Shown here: positions 1 to 5,139 of the stretch, one piece after another
How positions within the stretch are numbered: position 1 is the first letter of the stretch
Layout of the letters: each line of letters opens with the position of its first letter
Source of the DNA: Deltaproteobacteria bacterium
GTDB taxonomy: Bacteria; Desulfobacterota; Desulfobacteria; Desulfobacterales; B30-G6
Reading direction: 5' to 3'
Assembly (NCBI GenBank): GCA_019313725.1
Contig: JAFDAT010000271.1
Coordinates: 1 to 5,266 of the forward strand
DNA length: 5,266 bases
Notes under the pieces: generated by a model
The model's input: the letters and a program-made list of their open reading frames with translations, nothing else
Databases searched by the model: none
What the model was told of the DNA's origin: nothing
Program-made: the position numbers and the translations under genes

Positions 1-2
1 TA

Positions 3-74
3 GGGCCGAAACGCCTGGCCGGCATTCAGGCCGACCCGCGAACCGGGTATGCGTCGAATCTGGACAGGCGCTGA
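3..74 (+). CDS. Possible C-terminal tail of an upstream gene, cut by the window edge
   Basis: Reading from base 3, an open frame runs into the window and stops at TGA 72-74. It encodes about 23 residues that include the string GIQADPRTG and end in LDRR. Of the three + frames it has the most protein-like composition, and it ends 35 bases before the next start codon, a normal same-strand spacing. A partner subunit of the downstream CoA-transferase would be expected here, but I do not recognise this tail as an alpha-subunit end. The DPRTG...DRR pattern is faintly reminiscent of gamma-glutamyltransferase C-termini. The fragment is too short to assign, and the tail itself is an inference. Confidence 0.35.
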   Translation, partial: GPKRLAGIQADPRTGYASNLDRR

Positions 75-98
75 ATACCTGACGCATAGGATCTGCAC

Positions 99-102
99 AG
101 GA
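99..102 (+). promoter_or_regulatory. Ribosome binding site of the CoA-transferase beta subunit
   Basis: AGGA lies seven bases before the ATG at 110. This supports that start over the other early in-frame Met codons at residues 8 and 9. Confidence 0.6.
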
Positions 103-109
103 ACGAGAC

Positions 110-874
110 ATGACCTATTCGAAAAAAGAGATGATGGCCATTGCCGCTGCCAGGACGATTCAAAACCACGACATCGTTTTCTGCGGCACCGGAATTTCCA
201 TGCTGGCGGCCATGGCGGCCAAACATATCAGCGCCCCTAACAGCACCATATTCTTTGAAACCGGTGCCATCGACTCCCAGCTGGAAGAGGTCCCGCTGGC
301 CGTTGGTGACCCCCGGGTGATGTACCGTACTGCAGTGAACGGCAGCCTGCTGGACTCTTTCGCATTCATGCAGAACCGGCACACGGGTAAACGTGTGGTG
401 GGCATTCTTGGGGCGGCCCAGATCGACCGATACGGAAACCTGAACTCCACCGTCATCGGTGACTACCACCACCCCAAGGTTCGCTTTTCGGGCAGCGGCG
501 GCGCCGCGGACGTGGCCTCTTTTGTGCAGCGGTCCATTATCTTCATGCAGCAGGAAAAAAGAAAATTTGTCGAACAGGTGGATTACCTGACCAGCCCCGG
601 ATGGCTGGGCGGTGGCGATGACCGTAAAAAGGCCGGCCTGTGCGATGGCGGCCCCTGGCTGGTCATCACCAACATGGCTGTCATGGGTTTTGATGAAACG
701 TCAAAAGAGATGTACCTGAAAGCCTGTTTTCCGGGCATAACACCCGACGACGTGCTGGCCAACATGGGCTTCGAAATCGATGTTAAGCAGGCGGAAGCCA
801 CCCCCGAACCCACCCCGAGGGAACTCACCATTCTGCGGGAACAGTGTGACCCCCAGCGACTGATCCTAGGTTAG
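110..874 (+). CDS. Class I CoA-transferase, beta subunit (glutaconate CoA-transferase subunit B type)
   Basis: Predicted cytoplasmic beta subunit of a two-subunit CoA-transferase that moves CoA between acyl-CoA and a free carboxylic acid. The 254-residue length is normal for GctB-like subunits. Family features seen: an early glycine-rich stretch (CGTGIS, residues 25-30), FFETG at 48-52, GAAQIDRYGN at 101-110 followed by LNSTVIGDY, the FSGSGGAADVAS loop at 126-137, and FPGITPDDV at 207-215. In glutaconate CoA-transferase the catalytic glutamate is on the beta subunit in an E-x-G setting, so Glu50 is the likely nucleophile. The related cholesterol-ring protein IpdB, as I recall it, lacks this Glu, so a true transferase is favoured. 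The substrate cannot be read from the sequence. An alpha subunit is required and is usually adjacent, but none is visible: downstream is a convergent transporter and upstream only a short tail. The stop overlaps the MFS gene's stop by four bases. Confidence 0.88.
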   Translation: MTYSKKEMMAIAAARTIQNHDIVFCGTGISMLAAMAAKHISAPNSTIFFETGAIDSQLEEVPLAVGDPRVMYRTAVNGSLLDSFAFMQNRHTGKRVVGILGAAQIDRYGNLNSTVIGDYHHPKVRFSGSGGAADVASFVQRSIIFMQQEKRKFVEQVDYLTSPGWLGGGDDRKKAGLCDGGPWLVITNMAVMGFDETSKEMYLKACFPGITPDDVLANMGFEIDVKQAEATPEPTPRELTILREQCDPQRLILG

Positions 875-2121
875 CGGATGGGCGGTTTGGCAAAGTATAT
901 CACCCCTATCGCCAGAAAACTGGCCGCGGCAAACAGAATGAAAGACCACTGGTAACTCTGGGTCGCGTCGAATATCACCCCTGCAATCAACGGCCCGAAA
1001 GCTGCCCCGGGCATGCAAAACAGCCCGATGGTACCGGATACCGTGGCAAAAGACGGAATCCCGAAGCACTCCCCGATGATCAGGGACTGCATCATGATGA
1101 GGGAGCCCATGGTCAGCCCGAAGGCAAAGGTACAGAGGTACAAAAGAACCACATGGCTGTAGAAAGCCAGCGTCAACACAGCCACTCCCTGAATCAGGAC
1201 ACAGACCATGGTGACATAACGTTTGTCGCAGCGGTCCACGAACGTACCCAGGGCAAGGCGTCCGGCAATGCTGGCGCCGGCGGTTATGCTGACCGCCGTT
1301 GCCGCCTTCTGGGGACCCAGATACTGGCCCAGAAACGAGATCTGGTGTACCAGGTAGGCAATCTGCCCCCCAAGCGCCAGCATGAATGCCAGGGCAATGG
1401 ACCAGAAGGCCATGGTTTTAACGGCCTGCCTGCGGGTCCAAACCGTCATCTGGCCAATATCGACCCTGCCCCGGTCCTCTTGCTCGATCACACGCTCCCG
1501 GGTATCCCCGTCCGGGTACTGACCCATGTCCGATGGTCGCTGCTTGATAAAAAAAGCGGCCATGGGAATAATCACCAGAGCGTAGATACCGCCCAGAATG
1601 GGAAGGGCACGATCCAGACCGAATTGAATGATCAGGTAGCTGGCCAACGGCACCAGCAGAACGCCGCCCACACTGAGACCCGTGTTGGCGATGCTCATGG
1701 CAAGACCCCGTTTGCGGATGAACCAGTTTGTAATCAGGGTATTGATGGGCACAAGCGAGGTGGAGCAGAAGCCCATGGACATGATGAGATACACAATGAA
1801 TAGCTGGGGAATCGAGTCGATCCCTTTCAGCGCCCACAGCCCCAGGCCGAAAACGATCGAACCGAAAATGAGGAACCATTTCGGGCCGTAGCGGTCCATC
1901 CAGCGTCCGATGATGAGGCCGACGATACCGTTGAAAAAAAAGTACAGTGTGATGGCTGAAGAGACGGTTCCCTTTGACCAACCGTGCAGATTCCGCAGGG
2001 GGTCCAGAATAACGCCGTGGCCGTAGAAACCGATTCCCGAAGAGACAAAAAGGATGAAGGACCCCACTAAAACCATCCACCACCCGTAAAAACGGCCCGA
2101 CGGCCGGGATAAAACCTGCAT
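871..2121 (-). CDS. MFS transporter, oxalate/formate antiporter or monocarboxylate (OFA/MCT)-like
   Basis: Twelve-helix major facilitator carrier of the inner membrane, 416 residues, the usual size. Helices fall at about 13-33, 50-72, 81-99, 105-127, 138-160 and 170-192, then after a polar central loop (193-235) at about 237-258, 272-292, 302-320, 325-350, 357-383 and 390-411. The opening FYGWW (11-15) is typical of OFA/MCT-like carriers. The MFS signature between helices 2 and 3 is clear as GRWMDRYGPK (72-81), with a degenerate second-half copy near GRLALGTFVDR (287-297). The likely cargo is a small organic acid, but that is inferred from family only. The ATG at 2121 is chosen because FYGWW needs a start just before it. 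Upstream in frame there is a TAG with no ATG, GTG or TTG in between. There is no Shine-Dalgarno sequence; an A/T hairpin sits there instead. The gene follows crcB-DUF190 on the same strand after 95 bases but need not be co-transcribed. Confidence 0.9.
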   Translation of the reverse strand: MQVLSRPSGRFYGWWMVLVGSFILFVSSGIGFYGHGVILDPLRNLHGWSKGTVSSAITLYFFFNGIVGLIIGRWMDRYGPKWFLIFGSIVFGLGLWALKGIDSIPQLFIVYLIMSMGFCSTSLVPINTLITNWFIRKRGLAMSIANTGLSVGGVLLVPLASYLIIQFGLDRALPILGGIYALVIIPMAAFFIKQRPSDMGQYPDGDTRERVIEQEDRGRVDIGQMTVWTRRQAVKTMAFWSIALAFMLALGGQIAYLVHQISFLGQYLGPQKAATAVSITAGASIAGRLALGTFVDRCDKRYVTMVCVLIQGVAVLTLAFYSHVVLLYLCTFAFGLTMGSLIMMQSLIIGECFGIPSFATVSGTIGLFCMPGAAFGPLIAGVIFDATQSYQWSFILFAAASFLAIGVIYFAKPPIR

Positions 2122-2129
2122 ATTTTTAT

Positions 2130-2157
2130 AAGATTTTTTTTTATCAGTATAAATCTT
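2130..2157 (-). repeat. A/T inverted repeat in the MFS leader
   Basis: AAGATTT (2130-2136) and AAATCTT (2151-2157) form a perfect seven-base inverted repeat with a 14-base T-rich (minus strand A-rich) spacer. It ends eight bases upstream of the MFS start codon and occupies the position where a ribosome binding site would be expected. It may be an operator, a weak mRNA hairpin, or chance in an A/T-rich stretch. Confidence 0.4.
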
Positions 2158-2184
2158 CTTTGCGTCCTTGGTGACTTTGTGGTT
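2156..2184. repeat. CTTTG-type short periodic repeat in the spacer between DUF190 and MFS
   Basis: On the + strand three related cores, CTTTG (2158), CTTGG (2167) and CTTTG (2175), follow each other at nine and eight bases and end in GTGGTT. On the minus strand the same bases read, in frame with the MFS start, as the residues NHKVTKDAKK. From memory, similar CACAAAG/CTTTGTG spacer strings recur between genes in many environmental bacterial genomes; I cannot verify copy number here. Function unknown. Confidence 0.5.
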
Positions 2185-2216
2185 ACAGGTCTACCCGACA
2201 GGCGACCGGCTGATGA

Positions 2217-2570
2217 CTACTGACCGCCATTTTTTTCACCCTTGTGCCGGTAAAAACGCACATCCGCTTTTTCCAGTGTCGCCAACCCCACCTCAATGAC
2301 GTCATCCACATGCCTTAAAAATTTTTCCAGGTTTTCCTTGGTATCAACGATCTCGATAATGACCGGCAGATCTTCGGAGAGACGCATGATTTTTGACGTG
2401 TGGATACGGCTGTTGGCCCCGAAACCCATAATGCCCTTCACTACTGTTGCGCCGGCCAGCCCGTATTCCCGGGCCTTGACCACCAGCCACTCATAGAGCG
2501 GTTTCCCCTTGTGGCGAATATTCTCACCGATCAATATGCGTAAAAGGTAACCTTTTTCAAGAAACGTCAT
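2217..2570 (-). CDS. DUF190 family protein, partner of the fluoride channel
   Basis: Small cytoplasmic protein of the DUF190 family (PF02641), a compact alpha/beta PII-like fold often encoded next to crcB. Its biochemical role is not established. With the start used here it has 117 residues, the family's usual size. Conserved stretches: LRILIGE (10-16), KPLYEWLV (23-30), GLAGATVVKGIMGFG (37-51), IHTSKIMRLSEDLPVIIEIVD (56-76) and the C-terminal VGLATLEKADVRFY (94-107). An in-frame ATG at 2612 would add 14 residues (starting MVRKDNG) that lie inside crcB and look unlike the family. The ATG at 2570 has a strong Shine-Dalgarno and begins MTFLEKG, so I prefer it. It starts two bases after the crcB stop codon, implying one mRNA and coupled translation. 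It may sense or modulate fluoride export, but this is only suggested by context. Confidence 0.88.
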   Translation of the reverse strand: MTFLEKGYLLRILIGENIRHKGKPLYEWLVVKAREYGLAGATVVKGIMGFGANSRIHTSKIMRLSEDLPVIIEIVDTKENLEKFLRHVDDVIEVGLATLEKADVRFYRHKGEKNGGQ

Positions 2571-2572
2571 GT

Positions 2573-2580
2573 TCACCCCC
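2573..2580 (-). promoter_or_regulatory. Shine-Dalgarno that fixes the DUF190 start, embedded in the end of crcB
   Basis: On the minus strand GGGGGTGA, one base off the ideal GGAGGTGA, lies just before the ATG at 2570. It is made from the last Trp and Gly codons and the TGA stop of crcB, so ribosomes finishing crcB are placed at the DUF190 start. Confidence 0.7.
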
Positions 2581-2956
2581 AGAGGACATGCGCCATTATC
2601 CTTCCGCACCACACCGCAGTCAACCCGGCAAATACCTGCGCACCGATGTTGGCCGCGGCGAGGATGAAGGCTGAATCACGCATTAGTTGGAATGTTTCGT
2701 TACCGAATGTGGAAAAGGTGGTCAGCGACCCCAGCAGTCCTATCATCAGAAACAGCCGGGTTTCAGGCGTGAACAGACCGCGGGTCTCCACCAGGTACGA
2801 GAGCAGGCCGATGAAAAAGCAGCCGATCACATTTACACCCAGGGTTCCGAAAGGAAAGCTGATGCTTTTTGAAGCGGACTGAATGGTTCCGCTGATGCCA
2901 TAGCGTAGAATCGCACCGGCAAATCCCCCCAGCCCGATGATAAGCAGTTTAGTCAT
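2573..2956 (-). CDS. crcB: Fluoride ion channel/exporter CrcB (FluC)
   Basis: Inner-membrane fluoride channel of the CrcB/Fluc family, which forms antiparallel dimers and lets toxic fluoride leave the cell. At 127 residues it has the standard length, with four helices at about 3-25, 35-56, 67-88 and 96-120. Family motifs are all present: GGFAGAILRYG (10-20, with Arg18), FPFGTLGVNVIGCFFIG (34-50, with the pore Asn42) and GLLGSLTTFSTFGNE (73-87). The last carries the Gly/Thr backbone site that holds the central sodium and the two phenylalanines (Phe81, Phe84) that line the fluoride path. It therefore looks functional. A Shine-Dalgarno-like AGGGTGA lies just upstream of the ATG at 2956. The gene is first in a unit with DUF190. 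No fluoride riboswitch is recognisable in the upstream 339 bases. Confidence 0.96.
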   Translation of the reverse strand: MTKLLIIGLGGFAGAILRYGISGTIQSASKSISFPFGTLGVNVIGCFFIGLLSYLVETRGLFTPETRLFLMIGLLGSLTTFSTFGNETFQLMRDSAFILAAANIGAQVFAGLTAVWCGRIMAHVLWG

Positions 2957-3068
2957 TCTTCACCCTATTTTCACCTGAAAAAAATTACATGGACAATCTC
3001 TATTCATCCCCGTATGTATGTTAATTCTCAGAAATTCACGTTCTTGGCAAGCCTTTCATTGAAACGGC

Positions 3069-3105
3069 TGCAGATGCTGAAAAAGCCACTGCATGTGCAT
3101 TTTTT
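3069..3105 (+). terminator. Terminator-like hairpin with T-run in the divergent spacer
   Basis: TGCAGATGC (3069-3077) and GCATGTGCA (3091-3099) pair at eight of nine positions around a 13-base loop and are followed by six T (3100-3105). On the + strand this looks like an intrinsic terminator, but no gene on that strand lies just before it. It could stop antisense transcripts leaving the crcB promoter region or act on a leader RNA. It may also be chance. Confidence 0.3.
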
Positions 3106-3161
3106 GACTACATACCGCACTAAAAATGTACCCATACTTTAATCGGGTATCTTCTGTCCAA

Positions 3162-3190
3162 TTGATGTGTTAATAAAATATGAATAAATT
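3162..3190 (+). promoter_or_regulatory. Candidate sigma-70-type promoter for the KAS III-like gene
   Basis: TTGATG (3162-3167) and TAAATT (3185-3190) match four of six bases each of the -35 and -10 consensus with an ideal 17-base spacing in an A/T-rich setting. A transcript from here would have a leader of about 100 bases. Confidence 0.3.
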
Positions 3191-3217
3191 ACAATTAGTT
3201 ATCCATTAAGGTGTTTT

Positions 3218-3233
3218 TGGCATGAATTTTGGA
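3218..3233 (+). promoter_or_regulatory. Near-consensus sigma-54-like site
   Basis: TGGCAT, five bases, then TTGGA resembles the sigma-54 pattern TGGCAC-N5-TTGCA with correct spacing. The important C of the -12 element is replaced by G. The position would start transcripts about 50 bases before the KAS III-like gene. This is a weak candidate and competes with the site at 3162-3190. Confidence 0.2.
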
Positions 3234-3295
3234 ATTGGTGTAGGGTTCGGCCTTTTTCCAATCGAGCCAAATACATTATAAAAAAAGGAAACATC

Positions 3296-4435
3296 ATGTC
3301 ATCAACTGAACCCCATACTGTCGTCATCAGCGGGACCGGTTTGTTTACGCCGGAAAACATCATCACCAATGAAGAACTGGTTGACACTTATAACGCCTGG
3401 GCCAACAAATACAACAGTGCGCATGCGGCAGAAATTGAAAAGGGGGACCTCAAGGCAAAACCACTGTCTTCGGCGGAGTTCATCGTCAAGGCTTCCGGGA
3501 TCCGACAGCGATATGCTTATATCAAGGACGGGATTCTGGATATTGAGCGAATGCGTCCGCGCATACCGGAACGGTCGGAAGAGATGCTTTCCAACCAGGC
3601 CGAGATTGCACTCTACGCCGCCCGGGATGCCATTAAAGCCGCCGGTAAAAGCGCCGCAGACATTGATGCGGTGGTGGTCTCCTGCGCCTACACCCAGCGA
3701 TCCTATCCGGCTATTGCCATTGAAGTCCAGAACGCGCTGAAAATCAACGGCTTCGCCTTTGATATGCTGGTCGCCTGTTCCGCGGCCACATTTGCCCTGC
3801 ATCGAGCCTACGAAATGGTGATCGCCGGCACTGCCCGCTGTGTTCTTTTGATCAATCCGGAGCTGACCTCACCCCAGGTCAACTATCACGACCGGGACAG
3901 CCACTTTATCTTTGGGGATGTCGCTACGGCCACGATCGTGGAAAGATCGGATACCGCTACAGCCCCTCAGAGTTATGAAATCCTCAGTACCAAGGCAGTG
4001 ACAAAGTTTTCCAGTAATGTCCGCTCCAACGTGGGTTATCTCAGCCGCGTCAACGATGTAGACCCCTTCGGTATTGACAAGCTTTTTCATCAGAACGGCC
4101 GCAGGGTATTCAAGGAGGTCTGCCCCATGGCCGACCAACATCTTCGCAGCCACCTGCAGAGTCTGGGACTCACCATCGACAGCATCAAGCGCTGGTGGCT
4201 GCACCAGGCCAATATCAACATGAATCAGATGATTATCCAGCGGTTGCTCGGGCGGGAAGCGTCCTTTGAAGAAGCGCCCATCATACTCGACCGCTATGCC
4301 AACACCGCTTCAGCGGGTTCAATCATCGCCTTCCACCTGCACAAAAACGATCTTAAAATCGGCGACCTCGGGGTAATCAGTTCTTTTGGTGCGGGATACT
4401 CCATTGGAAGTCTCATCGTACGAAAGTACAGGTAG
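3296..4435 (+). CDS. Beta-ketoacyl-ACP synthase III-like condensing enzyme (long FabH / beta-ketodecanoyl-ACP synthase type)
   Basis: Cytoplasmic thiolase-fold enzyme that condenses an acyl-CoA primer with malonyl-ACP by decarboxylation. At 379 residues it is about 50-60 longer than housekeeping FabH; extra sequence lies near residues 30-60. Motifs in order: VVISGTGLFTP (9-19), FIVKASGIRQRY (62-73), VACSAATFA (159-167) with catalytic Cys161, DRDSHFIFGDVATATIVE (199-216), WLHQANINMN (301-310) with catalytic His303, and YANTASAGS (334-342) with catalytic Asn336, ending in SSFGAGYSIGS. This layout closely resembles the Pseudomonas PA3286-type enzyme, reported to use octanoyl-CoA and so to feed beta-oxidation products into fatty acid synthesis. 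The exact chain preference here is inferred. The ATG is preceded by AAGGAA. No fatty-acid genes flank it: crcB is divergent and a flavoprotein gene follows after 100 bases, so it appears to be a single-gene unit. The triad is complete and no frame damage is seen. Confidence 0.92.
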   Translation: MSSTEPHTVVISGTGLFTPENIITNEELVDTYNAWANKYNSAHAAEIEKGDLKAKPLSSAEFIVKASGIRQRYAYIKDGILDIERMRPRIPERSEEMLSNQAEIALYAARDAIKAAGKSAADIDAVVVSCAYTQRSYPAIAIEVQNALKINGFAFDMLVACSAATFALHRAYEMVIAGTARCVLLINPELTSPQVNYHDRDSHFIFGDVATATIVERSDTATAPQSYEILSTKAVTKFSSNVRSNVGYLSRVNDVDPFGIDKLFHQNGRRVFKEVCPMADQHLRSHLQSLGLTIDSIKRWWLHQANINMNQMIIQRLLGREASFEEAPIILDRYANTASAGSIIAFHLHKNDLKIGDLGVISSFGAGYSIGSLIVRKYR

Positions 4436-4460
4436 GACGCCTGATCAATCATTGGATCGA

Positions 4461-4493
4461 TTAATTGACGCAAAACTTGATCCCTGTCATTAA
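4461..4493 (+). promoter_or_regulatory. Candidate promoter overlapped by an inverted repeat, upstream of the flavoprotein gene
   Basis: TTGACG (4465-4470) is a good -35 element; 17 bases later CATTAA (4488-4493) is a poor -10. The same stretch is bounded by TTAATTGAC (4461-4469) and GTCATTAA (4486-4493), an inverted repeat with a single one-base bulge. A repressor bound there would cover the promoter. Both readings are tentative. Confidence 0.3.
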
Positions 4494-4535
4494 GTGAAGG
4501 GCCTCAATAATAGATAGATAAAAGGACTTAAAATC

Positions 4536-5006
4536 ATGAGAGAAATGAGAAGAAAAGACAAAGAGATCGGAATGGATGATGCAATTAATTTTCTAACCGA
4601 GCATGAATATGGTGTCCTATCGACGGTTGGTACTGATGGGCAGCCTTATGGTGTACCCCTGAATTACGCATATAAAGATAATTGTATATACTTCCATTGT
4701 GCCCTGACCGGTCACAAAATCGATAATATTGTTAACAATCCTAAAGTATCATTTTGCGCTGTAGGGGATACAAAGGTCTTGCCATCTGAATTCTCTACCA
4801 ATTATGTGAGTGCAGTGGCGTTTGGCGTTGCATCAGAAATACAGGGAACTGAACGATACAATGCCCTTGTATTGCTATTAGAAAAATTTTCTCCTGATTT
4901 TTTGGAAGAAGGAAAAAAATATATTAAAAAATTAGATAAAGCTACAAAAGTCATAAAAATTGAAATCCAGCATATTAGTGGGAAAAAAGCGCCGGCAAAA
5001 TCATAA
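4536..5006 (+). CDS. Pyridoxamine 5'-phosphate oxidase-like FMN-binding protein (NimA-like)
   Basis: Small split-barrel flavoprotein, predicted cytoplasmic and FMN-binding, related to the NimA group, some members of which reduce 5-nitroimidazoles. Most members have no known substrate. It has 156 residues, normal for the family. Features seen: the N-terminal MRRKDKEI (4-11), EYGVLSTVGTDGQPYGVPLNY (24-44), IYFHCALTGHKIDNI (51-65) with the GHK cofactor-region motif, NPKVSFCAVGD (68-78), and the C-terminal IEIQHISGK (142-150). The ATG at 4536 follows AAAGGA by about nine bases; Met4 is a possible alternative because many relatives begin MRRKD. The codons are clearly richer in A and T than in the flanking genes (about 37% GC in one 60-base sample), which hints at acquisition from an A/T-rich donor. 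It lies alone, ending 82 bases before a strong terminator. Confidence 0.9.
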   Translation: MREMRRKDKEIGMDDAINFLTEHEYGVLSTVGTDGQPYGVPLNYAYKDNCIYFHCALTGHKIDNIVNNPKVSFCAVGDTKVLPSEFSTNYVSAVAFGVASEIQGTERYNALVLLLEKFSPDFLEEGKKYIKKLDKATKVIKIEIQHISGKKAPAKS

Positions 5007-5088
5007 ATGTCCACGCTTGCATTCATTAATGCTTTTGATCTGTGACTTGTGATGCCACCATCGATACAGCCCGAAAACATTGCCTCAC

Positions 5089-5138
5089 AAAAAAAGGATC
5101 CTTCCTGTGCCGTACACCTCAGGATGGATCCTTTTTTT
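5089..5138. terminator. Bidirectional rho-independent terminator
   Basis: AAAAAAAGGATCC (5089-5101) and GGATCCTTTTTTT (5126-5138) are perfect 13-base complements. Inside, TCCTG and CAGGA extend the stem past a T/T mismatch. The A-run and T-run on either side give a U-tract in both directions. It ends transcription from the flavoprotein gene on the + strand and from the RND gene on the minus strand, whose stop codon begins one base away. Confidence 0.92.
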
Positions 5139-5139
5139 G

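Larger units (their letters stand above)
2957..3295. other. A/T-rich divergent intergenic region between crcB and the KAS III-like gene
   Basis: These 339 bases separate two divergently transcribed genes and hold no coding frame with family features. I see the crcB ribosome binding site near 2960-2966 and a hairpin followed by six T at 3069-3105. There is an imperfect inverted repeat TACCC (3129-3133)/GGGTA (3145-3149) that could be an operator, and two candidate promoters for the + strand gene, listed separately. AAGGAA at 3286-3291 is the ribosome binding site of the KAS III-like gene. I looked for the conserved fluoride riboswitch pattern (GATGG ... CC ... ACCGCC ... GGCTGATG) on the crcB strand and did not find it. 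Confidence 0.6.

Noticed and set aside
26..472. Minus-strand open frame of 148 codons over the CoA-transferase gene.
   Set aside because: It overlaps a well-supported gene in antisense, has no recognisable motif, and its length is explained by base composition.
1153..2083. Long open frames on both strands across the MFS gene (for example + 1153-1803 and minus 1418-2083).
   Set aside because: Their translations are low-complexity, rich in His, Arg and Gly, with no family motifs. They are out-of-frame shadows of a clear twelve-helix transporter.
2205..2221. GACCGGCTGATGACTAC on the + strand resembles the 3' part of a fluoride riboswitch, right beside the DUF190 stop codon.
   Set aside because: The required 5' half (GATGG with its pairing partner) is absent in the preceding bases, and the strand points into the antisense of DUF190 and crcB. 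It is probably chance.
2571..2612. Longer DUF190 form starting at 2612.
   Set aside because: The extra 14 residues lie within crcB, do not match the family N-terminus, and the ATG at 2570 has a much better ribosome binding site.
2597..2882. Small + strand open frames inside crcB.
   Set aside because: They are antisense shadows of a short, highly conserved membrane protein gene.
3302..3802. Minus-strand open frame of 166 codons and a + frame of 123 codons inside the KAS III-like gene.
   Set aside because: Both lie within a complete condensing-enzyme gene with an intact catalytic triad and show no motifs of their own.
4802..5080. Minus-strand 92-codon open frame overlapping the flavoprotein end.
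   Set aside because: It lies antisense to a family-supported gene and has no recognisable domain.
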